Below are positions 8,260 through 16,740 of a DNA stretch of 64,000 bases, piece by piece. Source of the DNA: Rhodanobacter sp. AS-Z3 (lineage in GTDB: Bacteria; Pseudomonadota; Gammaproteobacteria; Xanthomonadales; Rhodanobacteraceae); assembly GCF_029224025.1 (NCBI RefSeq), contig NZ_CP119392.1, forward strand, positions 2,627,001 to 2,691,000, read 5' to 3'. The notes under the pieces are model-generated. The model searched no databases. It had not been told where the DNA came from and worked only from the letters and a program-made list of their open reading frames with translations. The translations under genes and the position numbers were made by a program. Every line of letters begins with the position of its first letter. Position 1 is the stretch's first letter.

Positions 8260-8549
8260 CTAGCTTCTTATTCTCCTCTTCCTGGGCTTCTTCGGCTTAA
8301 CGGCTTTCCTCCGTTTCACATCAGGGTCGCACGAAATTTTGGCCAGCATGACATTTTCATAGCCAAGCTCCGACAGCCGTGCGTAGACGCTTTTCAAGAC
8401 CACCTTGGCAAAGAACGGCAGATGGAGATCTGGCCTCTCCGATTGGCTGATGATGCCAAAAACGATGGTGTATTCGGATACGTTACGGGGCATCCTCGTG
8501 CCCACAGGATCGGGGCGAAGCTGATGTGCCGCCGGGAGTTCTCCGTTAG
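8260..8549 (-). pseudogene. 3' fragment of the IS-split TIGR04141/DUF6119-type gene
   Basis: This is the C-terminal 95 codons of the gene whose 5' part is at 9740-11088. If the IS and one TTAG copy are removed the frame joins exactly (…ELA-NGELPAAHQ…) and runs to the TAG at 8260-8262. It carries the family's C-terminal pattern (YTIVFGIIS … LPFFAKVVLKSVYARLSELGY) and a very basic tail (RRKAVKPKKPRKRRIRS). A start inside the IS end could let a 104-residue product be made, but nothing suggests it works alone. Confidence 0.8.
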
Positions 8550-9739
8550 GGATGCTCTGATCAATTAAGTTCAAAATGGCCGTCCAGACGGCCGTGCTAA
8601 AAATATGGATTGACTACGACGAAAAGGCAGATTGTGAGGCATATCGCCGCCATCGCCGTGCTGGGTTACCCCCAATCGCCTCGATTTCCCGCCTCACAGG
8701 CGCACCTCCCCTGCGGACGCTAGCAACGTTCGTCGCACCATCCACAGATTCGATAGCGCGAACAGCGTGAGTATCTGAGCGGTGTTCTTGAGCAAGCCCT
8801 TGAAGCGCACCTTCTGATAGCCGAACTGCCGCTTCACCACCCGGAACGGATGCTCCACCTTGGCTCGAACCGCGGCCTTCATGTGCTCGGTGTGCTTGAC
8901 CGCATCCTTCAACTCGCCCTCGGGCATCGCCTTCACGCTGCCGCGTTTGGCCGCGATATGCCACGTGCGGCCGCGCTTGGGTGCCCGTTTCTCGGCGCCT
9001 TGGTAGCCGGCATCGGCATGCACCGTCTTCTCTTGGCCGTGCAGCAACTTGTCCACTTCCGTCACGTCGCCCACGTTGGCAGGTGTCGTGGTTACCGTGT
9101 GCACCAGCCCCGATTCCACGTCCACCCCGATGTGCGCTTTCATGCCGAAGTACCACTGCTGGCCCTTCTTCGTCTGGCGCATGTCCGGGTCACGCTGTTT
9201 GTCCGCATTCTTGGTCGAGGACGGCGCCTGAATGATCGTGGCATCCACGATCGTGCCCTGGCGTAGCAACAGGCCCTGGCCGCTCAGGTGCGCATTGACC
9301 GCTTCGAAGATCTTCACCGCCAGGCCGTGCTGCTCCAGGAAGCGACGGAACTTCAGGATCGTCGACTCGTCCGGAATCGCGTCCTCGTTCAGCTCCAGCC
9401 CGGCAAACCGGCGCATGGACTCGATCTCGTACAACGCATCTTCCATCGCTGGATCGCTCAGTGCGTACCACTGCTGCATGAAGTGGATCCGCAGCATCGT
9501 CGATGCCGCCATCGGCGGGCGACCGCGACGACCGGAGGTCGGATAGCTCGGTTCGATCAGCGCCAGCAGGTCGGCCCACGGCACGACTTTGTCCATCTCA
9601 CCCAGAAACCGCTCACGACGTGTCGGCTTCTTCTTGACTTCAAAACTCAACGAGGCGAACGAACGCTGCTTCATCGGCGATGGGCTTCCTGGGGACTGCT
9701 GGCTATGATGCCGCAGACGGGGAATAAATCAGAGCATCC
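8550..9739 (-). mobile_element. IS5-group insertion sequence, complete, 1190 bp
   Basis: The terminal inverted repeats GGATGCTCTGAT (8550-8561) and ATCAGAGCATCC (9728-9739) are perfect over 12 bases and match 15 of 17 when extended. They are bounded by a 4-bp target duplication, TTAG at 8546-8549 and 9740-9743, matching the YTAR target preference of the IS5 group. One intact transposase gene fills it. Perfect ends and duplication indicate a recent, potentially still active insertion. Confidence 0.93.
8694..9674 (-). CDS. IS5-group DDE transposase
   Basis: An intact 326-residue transposase. The catalytic triad reads as Asp144 (IVDAT), Asp221 (HADAGYQG) and Glu274 (KVEHPFRVVKRQFG), the last within the Y-(2)-R-(3)-E-(6)-K-like signature of IS4/IS5 enzymes. 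The N-terminal part (RGRPPMAASTMLRIHFMQQWYALSD) is the usual IS5 DNA-binding region. No frameshift is present, so no programmed slippage is needed. It moves the surrounding 1190-bp element by cut-and-paste or copy mechanisms. Confidence 0.95.
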   Translation of the reverse strand: MKQRSFASLSFEVKKKPTRRERFLGEMDKVVPWADLLALIEPSYPTSGRRGRPPMAASTMLRIHFMQQWYALSDPAMEDALYEIESMRRFAGLELNEDAIPDESTILKFRRFLEQHGLAVKIFEAVNAHLSGQGLLLRQGTIVDATIIQAPSSTKNADKQRDPDMRQTKKGQQWYFGMKAHIGVDVESGLVHTVTTTPANVGDVTEVDKLLHGQEKTVHADAGYQGAEKRAPKRGRTWHIAAKRGSVKAMPEGELKDAVKHTEHMKAAVRAKVEHPFRVVKRQFGYQKVRFKGLLKNTAQILTLFALSNLWMVRRTLLASAGEVRL

Positions 9740-11088
9740 TTAGCCAATTCCACATAGCTGGCGTGGGATTTCAACAACTCTCCTGAGACCAAGCCTTGAT
9801 TGAACAGGTGCCCAAGGACACTGGAACTACCGTAGTGCTTGACGTGGATCAGCTCGCGGTTACCGTAAATATCGCAAAACTCAACTTTGTCGTAGACGCC
9901 CCCGACAGGAAGCATTTTTTTGTCCATCAAGCACCACTGCCCCCGGCTGCCTAGCACTGCTGACTTGTTGTAGTCGTCCTCATCGGTATGGTCATAGATA
10001 GGCAAAGGCTTGGTGTATCGTGGAATGCTCCTGAACGCGAGGTCGACGTCGCTCACAAAGTCCCTATCGACTTCGAACCAGCGACCGGCAGAAAGAATAA
10101 ACGACTTGCTGCCATCATCAATTTCGCAATGAATGCAGCGATAAATGGGCCACCGGTCGAGAACGTGCTCCTCCTCATCCACCGGCATCGCGTAGCGTTT
10201 CCGTAGAAATTGCAGAGTTGGCTCTTCTTTCGAATACGCCTGCACTAGGCCGGGAAGGTGCAAGTCGTTGGAAACGCCCTCGCCTGCGGAATGCGTGAAC
10301 TTAAAGCCGTCCACCAATTCCCAGTTGACGATGTCTGGGACCGCAAGCCAGCAACCCTCAACCAAGCCATTCTTGCCCCAAGCTTCCTTGAGCTTCTCGA
10401 CAAGCATCGCATCCAACTCGGTGGCCTTCTGCCCTTTGGGATTTAGCTGGCAGACCTGATCCACCCATGGGAAGTTCTCCTGGTAGTCCCTTGACTCGAA
10501 CTTTGTCAGGTAGCGCCGCAACAGCCGGCGGAGATCGGGAACCTCAGCATCGGTAGTGACAGTCAACGCATCCGCGCCAGCCAAGCGACGTCCGAGTTTC
10601 GAGTTCAGTGGACGACCCACAATCCCTCGGATGAGATCGCGTTCGATGTCCACGCCGAAGTTCAGTGCGGATGAGGCTTGGCTGGTTTGAACTCGGCTGT
10701 TTTGGTCGTCAATAAACGTTCGCTTGTCGATGCTACGAAGGGCATCGGAGCCAATGGAATTCAAAGTCACCACCAAGCCGAACCGTTCCTCATACGCATC
10801 CGGATGAAGGAGAAACCGCCCTTGTCCAAACGTCAATGCGAACAGGCGACCATCAACGGGAACAATGAACGCGGCGGCGGATGACTGCACGCGGCCAAGC
10901 AAGTTCTTGTCGACGAAGTTCTCAAAGAGGTCGGCCCATTTGGGAGGCTTCGGGTGCGTGGGCTTGACGAACAACTTCCCATAGTCGGAAGGTCCATCAG
11001 CGATCACATACGGCTTGGCCCCTGTGACAACGGCATCCTCTGCGGTCGTCACGCTTTCGCGCAACAAGTAGATCGTGAACGTCGCCAT
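9740..11088 (-). pseudogene. 5' fragment of TIGR04141/DUF6119-type gene, interrupted by the IS
   Basis: The ATG at 11088 has an excellent ribosome site (GGAGGAAAGG); the longer frame to 11217 lacks one. About 449 codons remain before the insertion; the joined gene would be 544 residues, normal for the sporadically distributed TIGR04141 family. Family features visible are the N-terminal MATFTIYLLRE, the KPTHPKPPKWADLF stretch, SSAAAFIVPVDGRLFALTFGQGR and the later basic/aromatic blocks. Family function is not established to my knowledge; members are patchy and often in islands. As it stands the protein would lose its last 95 residues and gain nine IS-encoded ones (…DALIYSPSAAS). Confidence 0.8.
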
Positions 11089-11122
11089 CCTTTCCTCCCG
11101 CTGAGGATGAGGTCTCGCCCAT

Positions 11123-11142
11123 GCCAGCATTCCAATGCTGGC
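11123..11142. promoter_or_regulatory. Palindromic operator candidate upstream of the TIGR04141-type gene
   Basis: GCCAGCATT and AATGCTGGC form a perfect 9-bp inverted repeat around CC. It sits 35-54 bases before the ATG at 11088, in the divergent intergenic region shared with the 11355 gene. It could be a dimeric repressor operator or a leader hairpin; there is no T-run, so it is not a terminator. Confidence 0.45.
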
Positions 11143-11337
11143 CCCTAACATCACGGGCGCGTCTGAGTATGCTCTCAGGAGACCTTGGAAATCTCTAAGG
11201 CGCCTCGTTGGCATCAAGGGCAGATGGCTCTTCCGATCCTTAGTGGCGCTTGCCGGTCGCGCGCCCTTTCATGTCTTGGGTCGAGAAGTATCCGGAAAAA
11301 TGCGGCTGAAAAAATCTCAATGCTGACGCGAGGTTAG

Positions 11338-11366
11338 TTGAGAATAGGCGATATGTGTATTATACC
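11338..11366 (+). promoter_or_regulatory. Possible promoter of the 233-codon island gene
   Basis: TTGAGA (11338-11343), a 17-base spacer and TATACC (11361-11366) make a sigma70-like pair. If used, transcription would begin after the apparent GTG start at 11355, so the real protein would start further downstream. Confidence 0.35.
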
Positions 11367-12056
11367 AATCCTTATACCTACTCTGCGGCAACCATTGGCT
11401 CTGGCTTGGGTGCGATCATCAATGCTGCGGCCGCCTTTTCCGAAGGCACCGATCAGATAGACCCCTTAGAAGCAGAAATTGAGCGTATCCGGTTACACAG
11501 CGAGCTGGTCATCAACATTGCCAGGTTCTGCGAGGTCACCATCAAGCAACTTCTCCATTGCTCCACGGTGCCACGCCGGACGTATCAGCGGGCCACCTTG
11601 GGCCAATTGCTGGCTCTCGATTGCGACGCTTGCCGCAAAGCCGGACAACCGACACATGACATTTCGTTACTAGGCGCACTGGCGCACCACTACTACGAAT
11701 GCCTTGCCTTGGAACACTGCGTGCTGGACCACCTCAAAATCGTCGGCGAGCGGCGAAAGGTGGATGCCGCGCATTCATCGGCCCCGACCTTGAACCCACG
11801 AAGCGCCGCTGCCTCACGTGCTGATCTGCGCACTTTGCTCGATGAAGTCGGCCATGGCCTTGGGCACATGGCCGATCACATCGGCACGTATGAGCGAAAA
11901 TTTTTGGCCGAAGTAAACCTTGTGATCGTCCAGTGGCCCAACGCGCCCACATTGGACCAGCTTTCACGCATTCCAGTTCGCATCAGGCTCGATGATTCGC
12001 GTATTCCACCACGCCCCTCGTCGGCTCAGCAGGATGTTAACCAGCTCGACGCTTAG
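11355..12056 (+). CDS. Hypothetical helical island protein
   Basis: An open frame of 233 codons from a GTG. The bulk (residues 35-205) is strongly helical, with patterns such as DPLEAEIERIRLHSELVINIARF and LLDEVGHGLGHMADHIGTYERKFL; several His and Cys residues are scattered (FCEVTIKQLLHC, CDACRKA). No signal peptide. The start is uncertain because a sigma70-like promoter overlaps it, and no later ATG exists before the last third. It precedes the patatin gene by 206 bp on the same strand and may work with it; this is inference from position only. Confidence 0.5.
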   Translation: MYYTNPYTYSAATIGSGLGAIINAAAAFSEGTDQIDPLEAEIERIRLHSELVINIARFCEVTIKQLLHCSTVPRRTYQRATLGQLLALDCDACRKAGQPTHDISLLGALAHHYYECLALEHCVLDHLKIVGERRKVDAAHSSAPTLNPRSAAASRADLRTLLDEVGHGLGHMADHIGTYERKFLAEVNLVIVQWPNAPTLDQLSRIPVRIRLDDSRIPPRPSSAQQDVNQLDA

Positions 12057-12198
12057 CGTTGACTTGGGCTGTGAGCGTCGTGTTGGGACAACACTAAGAC
12101 GCGCTCTCAGGTTTGCAAACTTATTCGGGTATGGACTGGGGCCAGGGCCGAACGCTCCCCGAGCTTCGCCGCACGTATATTTTCTTCCTTATTGCCCA

Positions 12199-12227
12199 TT
12201 GACTCGACGAAAACGCCCACGGATGAT
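12199..12227 (+). promoter_or_regulatory. Probable promoter of the patatin-like gene
   Basis: TTGACT (12199-12204), 17 bases, then GATGAT (12222-12227). Transcription would start near 12234, leaving about 29 bases of leader containing the AGGGG ribosome site before the ATG at 12263. It suggests the patatin gene can be expressed independently of the gene before it. Confidence 0.4.
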
Positions 12228-12262
12228 GAAGAACAATATTGACAATCAAGGCAGGGGCTGAC

Positions 12263-13882
12263 ATGGAAGTATCCATCGCATACCAAGGGGGCGGAGCGCG
12301 ACTCATTGAACTGATGGCAGCAGCCTTAGCCTGTCGGCGCATCGAGGATACCAAGAAGATCAAAGTTGTCCGCTCATCGGGCGCATCCGCTGGCGCTATC
12401 GCCGCAGCAATGTATGCGACCGGGTGCGACCTTGAGAAGGTCGTGCGGCACATCAAGGATCTGAAGGGCGAGGTTGAGTTGAAATTCCCGCCAGGCCGGC
12501 TACGGCAAGTGCCAGCATTCCTCAGGCTGGCGCGTGGCAAACCCGTGTATGACGAACAAGACGTCAGAGCCGTATTGCTGAAGATGTTTGCGTTCGGGGG
12601 CGTTGATGCGTCTCGCCCAGTGCGGGAGCTTATTAAGGGCGATTCGCAGCTTCGCATCCTGCGTTCTGACATTCATATCCATGCCACGTCCAACGTCACG
12701 GAAAAATCCGAAGCAGCCCTTGTCGACGCGCTCGTCGATTCTGCGGCGATCCCGTTTGTTTTTCGCACACCGAAGACGACGCAACACCCAGAATTGCTCG
12801 ACGGCGGGTTGTTTCAGAACTTGCCTGGGCGCGTGGCGGCAGATGACTTGGCGCCGGACCAAGTTGTGCTTGCGTTCTCCTTCGAGAAGGTGATCTCAAA
12901 AAATATCGGCAAGCAATCCTTACTGGATTACGGGAAGGCCATCGTCAGCAGCCTGATTGACGAACGCGTCGAGGATGCAGTATTCGGCATCAAGGAGTCG
13001 AATGTAATTAGGCTCGCGCACAGACGCGAGACACTGGATTTTTCGAGCATATTCTCTGAAGATGCCGTTGACACCTTCGCGGACGAGGTCGTCGATATTG
13101 AAGGTAGGATCAAGCAATGGCTGCGGTCTCAGTTCGGATCGAACGGACCCGACTGGCACTCCAGTCACCCACAAGACGTAGCAGCTGTCGCTGCAGCGAT
13201 GCGTCGCCAGGTCATGAGCTTTTTTGACGTCGTCAAGGTCAAGGCGTATCACGCCGACCACGTCAAGCACGAGATCACTTACGAACGGCTAAACTCGGAG
13301 GAACCAGACACCTGCAAGCTTGAAATACAGCTCAACGGCAACAGGAACACGGGACTCCAGTTTTTCCAATTTAATTACTATGGCGATTCAGACGCGTCCT
13401 GCCTTCGGCATGTCGATGTCAAAGTCTTTGATGGTGGTGGTAAGCCGCGTAACGTGATGCTTCTGCCCTTCCGCATCGAGGGCAAACGGGCCATTGCAGC
13501 GCTGGTCTGCCTCGACCGCCCTCTCGCCGCTATAGACACCATCAAGATCGTCAAGGTCGAGCAGATCTATCGCGGCTTGGCAAGATACGAACGGGATGGT
13601 TTAGTGTGGCAGACTCTCAGTCTTGCAGAGGGGCGAACTGCTGACGAATTGCACATCGTCACCCACTTCAGGAAGGCCGACTTTCCGTTACACTACGGTG
13701 ATGCGATGCGCGACCGCAGTCGAGATGCTCCCGTCTTTGAAGAGACAACGGGTAATCAGTTACCAACAACAACAATCGTGGTCGACGAAAAACCAGGATG
13801 GAAAACTCTATCCTCAACCGTGGACTTGTCAGGATTGACAGCTAGCCGGAACTTTGCTAGTGTTATTTACTATAAAGACTAG
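12263..13882 (+). CDS. Patatin-like phospholipase with long C-terminal extension
   Basis: A 539-residue protein; the ATG at 12263 with AGGGG upstream is chosen over 12239. The N-terminal 230 residues are a patatin domain with the oxyanion motif GGGAR (9-13), the nucleophile elbow GASAG with Ser42, and the catalytic Asp180 in DGG, so a Ser-Asp dyad lipid acyl hydrolase is expected to be active. Residues about 300-539 form a beta-rich region I do not recognise, ending in IVVDEKPGWKTL. Patatin-like enzymes serve as membrane-degrading effectors in several phage-defence systems; no CD-NTase or other known sensor is adjacent, so such a role is only a hypothesis. A terminator follows. Confidence 0.85.
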   Translation: MEVSIAYQGGGARLIELMAAALACRRIEDTKKIKVVRSSGASAGAIAAAMYATGCDLEKVVRHIKDLKGEVELKFPPGRLRQVPAFLRLARGKPVYDEQDVRAVLLKMFAFGGVDASRPVRELIKGDSQLRILRSDIHIHATSNVTEKSEAALVDALVDSAAIPFVFRTPKTTQHPELLDGGLFQNLPGRVAADDLAPDQVVLAFSFEKVISKNIGKQSLLDYGKAIVSSLIDERVEDAVFGIKESNVIRLAHRRETLDFSSIFSEDAVDTFADEVVDIEGRIKQWLRSQFGSNGPDWHSSHPQDVAAVAAAMRRQVMSFFDVVKVKAYHADHVKHEITYERLNSEEPDTCKLEIQLNGNRNTGLQFFQFNYYGDSDASCLRHVDVKVFDGGGKPRNVMLLPFRIEGKRAIAALVCLDRPLAAIDTIKIVKVEQIYRGLARYERDGLVWQTLSLAEGRTADELHIVTHFRKADFPLHYGDAMRDRSRDAPVFEETTGNQLPTTTIVVDEKPGWKTLSSTVDLSGLTASRNFASVIYYKD

Positions 13883-13933
13883 GAGTTCAGCATGTCCGGT
13901 ATCCAAGAAATCTGACCGCTCTGTGGTAAACCG

Positions 13934-13976
13934 AAAGCTTCGGGATCGACGGTTCTCCGCCTCCCGGAGCTTTTTT
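13934..13976 (+). terminator. Rho-independent terminator after the patatin-like gene
   Basis: A 12-bp stem with one G-U pair (AAAGCTTCGGGA / TCCCGGAGCTTT), a 16-base loop and a T-run to 13976. It begins 52 bases after the patatin stop codon. Confidence 0.7.
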
Positions 13977-14098
13977 GCGTTTAGCTTTCAGGCCAAACCC
14001 GAGCCTTACCCCTGCAGCAATAGATGCATCTCATCCGGTTTCAAGGGCTGACAGGGCGGCTACGTTGGTTTGATTTTAAGCGCGCCTCACGCCACCAT

Positions 14099-15175
14099 TT
14101 ACGGCTCAAGTAAGTCAAGCTCCTCGATCCGAATAGCCATCGCTCCCACCGAAACGCCGAACTGGTTAGCCAGCGACCTGAAAGAACGTGTGTTGTAGGT
14201 CTCCGCTGCGGCAAGCGTGCGGGCTAGATGCCGCCGGGTGGGGTTCTTTTCCCGCACGAAATCACTGGTCGTCCTGGACAGTGCAAACGCCGTGTCGTCG
14301 GTCAACGCGAAACAATCCGTGCCAAAGCACTGATGGAAGCACTCGCGCAGCAATTTCGCCGGCATAAGGAAGAACGTCGCAAACCGGTCAGCCTCCCACT
14401 CCCCTGGCTCACGAGATCGGGGGATCCCGTCCAACGGACGATCACGATGAATGCCACCCCCGTCCGGATGCAGGACCGCGTGTCCCAGTTCGTGGGCCAA
14501 CGTGAACCGCTGGTATGAGATCTCTGGAAATTGAAGCGACGCCTTGACCACCTTCGCATCGCGATCAATCAGGCCAGCCACCTCGATATGAGTCCGTGGG
14601 TCATGTCCTAACCCGCTCTCAAAGACAAGTTCATAGCCCACTAGACCCAGCGCTTTTCGGATGTCTAAGACTTCCAGGGGGTTGTTCGGAGGCGCACCGT
14701 CCCACAGACGATCTCGCTCGCGCCAAAGCTGCCGCTGCAGCGCCGTAGCAGCCACTTCGATTTTCGCATCGCTGTAACGGCGCTTCGTGTTGTCGACAGA
14801 AGGAGAGCGCAGGGTGCTCGACATGGGAGCATCCTGATGCCCGGTCACACCATCCGGGCTGGCAGCGCTAAAACCCCCATCACCATCCAAATAGGCGCAA
14901 GGATCTTCCAGCACCTTGCGACTAGCACTAAGGCGTAAGCGAACGACCTCAGATGCCGCGAGAGACGCAGGCACATCTACATCGAACTCGTCTAAATATT
15001 CGATGAACGCATACGGGTTTTGATGGCGCCGCCGACACTCGGCAATGCATGACTTGAGCAGATCGTCCACACGAGCCCCCACAGTTAAGTTGAGCACCGT
15101 GGACCGGCTACAGCACCTTTCCGGAAGGGTAATAGCCAGAAAATTGAGCGCATTTGGCACAGCCAAAAGCTCCAC
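14099..15175 (-). CDS. ImmA/IrrE-family metallo-endopeptidase
   Basis: As an open frame of 358 codons from GTG it has HELGH at 228-232 and EWEAD (Glu259, Glu261, Asp263), the zinc site and third ligand region of ImmA/IrrE peptidases, followed by a C-terminal winged-helix-like segment (SLANQFGVSVGAMAIRIEELDLL). An in-frame ATG at 14824 (AGGA eight bases upstream) would give a 241-residue protein of more usual size, so the first 117 residues are either an extra helical domain or untranslated. Family members cleave repressors, as in ICE induction and the DNA-damage response, which fits an integrative island; the target here is unknown. Confidence 0.8.
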   Translation of the reverse strand: MELLAVPNALNFLAITLPERCCSRSTVLNLTVGARVDDLLKSCIAECRRRHQNPYAFIEYLDEFDVDVPASLAASEVVRLRLSASRKVLEDPCAYLDGDGGFSAASPDGVTGHQDAPMSSTLRSPSVDNTKRRYSDAKIEVAATALQRQLWRERDRLWDGAPPNNPLEVLDIRKALGLVGYELVFESGLGHDPRTHIEVAGLIDRDAKVVKASLQFPEISYQRFTLAHELGHAVLHPDGGGIHRDRPLDGIPRSREPGEWEADRFATFFLMPAKLLRECFHQCFGTDCFALTDDTAFALSRTTSDFVREKNPTRRHLARTLAAAETYNTRSFRSLANQFGVSVGAMAIRIEELDLLEP

Positions 15176-15219
15176 GGATTGGGAGTCATACTACACCCGA
15201 GAGTTTATGAAGCCGCGCC

Positions 15220-16656
15220 CTACTGCAACAGCAGGCGCACCCCCTCGAAGTTCAACCACTTCCCCCACGGCAACCCCGGGAAGAACGTGGACAGCTCCCT
15301 CGCCGACCAAGCGCGCATGTAGTCGTTTTCGTGGACGTCTTCTCCCGGTTCATGCCCGACCAGCGCACGTCGCCGCTCAGCCGGCATCGTGGAACCTTGA
15401 AGCGTCTGAATGACGTTCTTGCGCAGGCTGTGGAATCCCACGATGCCCGCGGCGCGGCGCGGCTTGATGTCCAGCGCGCCCAGGTAATAGGAAAAGCTCT
15501 TCGAGATCGCATTGCCGGCTCCTGACTTGCTGTCGATGCGCATGTCGGGAAACAGCCGTTCGGCGCCCTGCTTTCGCAAGACTTCCACTCGCTTCCAGAG
15601 CCCGAGCTTTACCAGATCGGGATGCAGCGGCACCAGACGCTTACTGTTCTCTGTTTTGAGGCTTTGTCCGTCGCTGTCGCTGGTGAGCCGCACACACTTC
15701 ACCCCGTCGAGCTCAACAAAGTCCCGCAGGAAGATCTGCGCCACCTCCGACACCCGTGCCCCGCTATACAAGCCGATCAAGGCGACCCAGCGCACATGGA
15801 TGCCTCGGGTTCGTTTCAGGTTCTCTGGGTCAAAGATGCGTTGCAGCGCCACGACGTCGAACGGTTCCCACGCGTGGCCGTTGTCGCGCAGCGCATCCTT
15901 CTCGGCTTTCTTGACGACCACCACGCCCTTGACGGCGTTCTGGCCAACGGGAATGTGACCTGCGCGGATCTGCGCCTCGAAGATCTGGGCGATGTGAGAC
16001 ACCATGTTCGCCACATAGCGTTTTGCCAGTCCCTGGACTTGCAGTTGGTTCGCCCAAGCCGACACCTGAGGCCGGGTGATTTCGTCCACCCGCTTCTTGC
16101 CGCCGATCGCCTTGGCAAACGATGCACAAGCCCGCTTGCGCTGCTCCCACGTGTCGGGTTTGAGGTTCTTGCCGTCCACCTTGGCGTAGATGTCGATGGC
16201 TTCGGCCAACGTCGGCGCGTTGCTCTGCGCGCGCCGGGCCAGCTTGGTATGCCCCTCCGCGATCAGATCTTTGAGGAAAGGGCCCGATGGAAAACCGGGG
16301 CCCTTGACGCCCACGGCGTAGCCCATCGCTGCCAGTGCGGCCACGTTGTCTTCATAGGTGCCGTTGGTCTTGACCGACAGCCCATCGGGGCCTTGGGTCA
16401 GTTCAAAGTGGCTCAGCTGCTTCAAATACGCTTCAAACTCGCTGCCCATGCCAGCCCCCGTCCTTGCTTTGGCGATGAGCTGAGCATACCGCGCGCCGAG
16501 CGCGTAGGCCCAAGCCCGAGCCTTGACCGGGTCACGGGTGCCCAAGCTGCGTTTGATGATTCGCAGGCCGAAGGCCACGCGCAAATCGGCGGGCACGGTC
16601 AGACGGAAGTGCCACGTTCCGGACGGGTGGCGAAGCAGATGATGAGCCAGGCGCAT
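15220..16656 (-). CDS. int: Tyrosine-type site-specific integrase of the island
   Basis: A 478-residue integrase. The N-terminal 60 residues (LLRHPSGTWHFRLTVPADLR) are a DUF6538-type arm-binding region, about 148-245 is the core-binding SAM-like domain, and the catalytic domain holds Arg301 (GARVSE), a Lys in TENSKRLVPLH, His409 and Arg412 (FHSLR), His435 (GHEPGED) and the probable nucleophile Tyr446 (ENDYMRAW). All catalytic residues are present, so it should be active. Its start is 85 bp from the tRNA-Ser 3' end and it is transcribed in the same direction as that tRNA. Confidence 0.93.
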   Translation of the reverse strand: MRLAHHLLRHPSGTWHFRLTVPADLRVAFGLRIIKRSLGTRDPVKARAWAYALGARYAQLIAKARTGAGMGSEFEAYLKQLSHFELTQGPDGLSVKTNGTYEDNVAALAAMGYAVGVKGPGFPSGPFLKDLIAEGHTKLARRAQSNAPTLAEAIDIYAKVDGKNLKPDTWEQRKRACASFAKAIGGKKRVDEITRPQVSAWANQLQVQGLAKRYVANMVSHIAQIFEAQIRAGHIPVGQNAVKGVVVVKKAEKDALRDNGHAWEPFDVVALQRIFDPENLKRTRGIHVRWVALIGLYSGARVSEVAQIFLRDFVELDGVKCVRLTSDSDGQSLKTENSKRLVPLHPDLVKLGLWKRVEVLRKQGAERLFPDMRIDSKSGAGNAISKSFSYYLGALDIKPRRAAGIVGFHSLRKNVIQTLQGSTMPAERRRALVGHEPGEDVHENDYMRAWSARELSTFFPGLPWGKWLNFEGVRLLLQ

Positions 16657-16664
16657 GGTTGGAG

Positions 16665-16685
16665 TTGACCAACCGAATTGACCAA
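16665..16685 (+). repeat. Candidate integrase arm-type sites, integrase end
   Basis: Two copies of TTGACCAA at 16665 and 16678, with the same 13-bp period and orientation as the pair at 5435-5455. They lie between the integrase start and the att core, so integrase bound here could also repress its own gene. Confidence 0.5.
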
Positions 16686-16740
16686 GCGCTGCTCAGTGAG
16701 AAGTCCCGGAAACCCAGCAAAATAGCGGGTTCCCAAGGAT

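Noticed and set aside
8260..8574. Independent 104-residue gene starting inside the IS end
   Set aside because: Its first nine codons are IS and target-duplication sequence; the rest joins in frame with the split TIGR04141-type gene, which explains it fully.
12263..13882. CBASS operon
   Set aside because: The patatin-like protein resembles a CapV-type effector, but no CD-NTase, HORMA, TRIP13 or E1/E2/JAB gene is present in the island.
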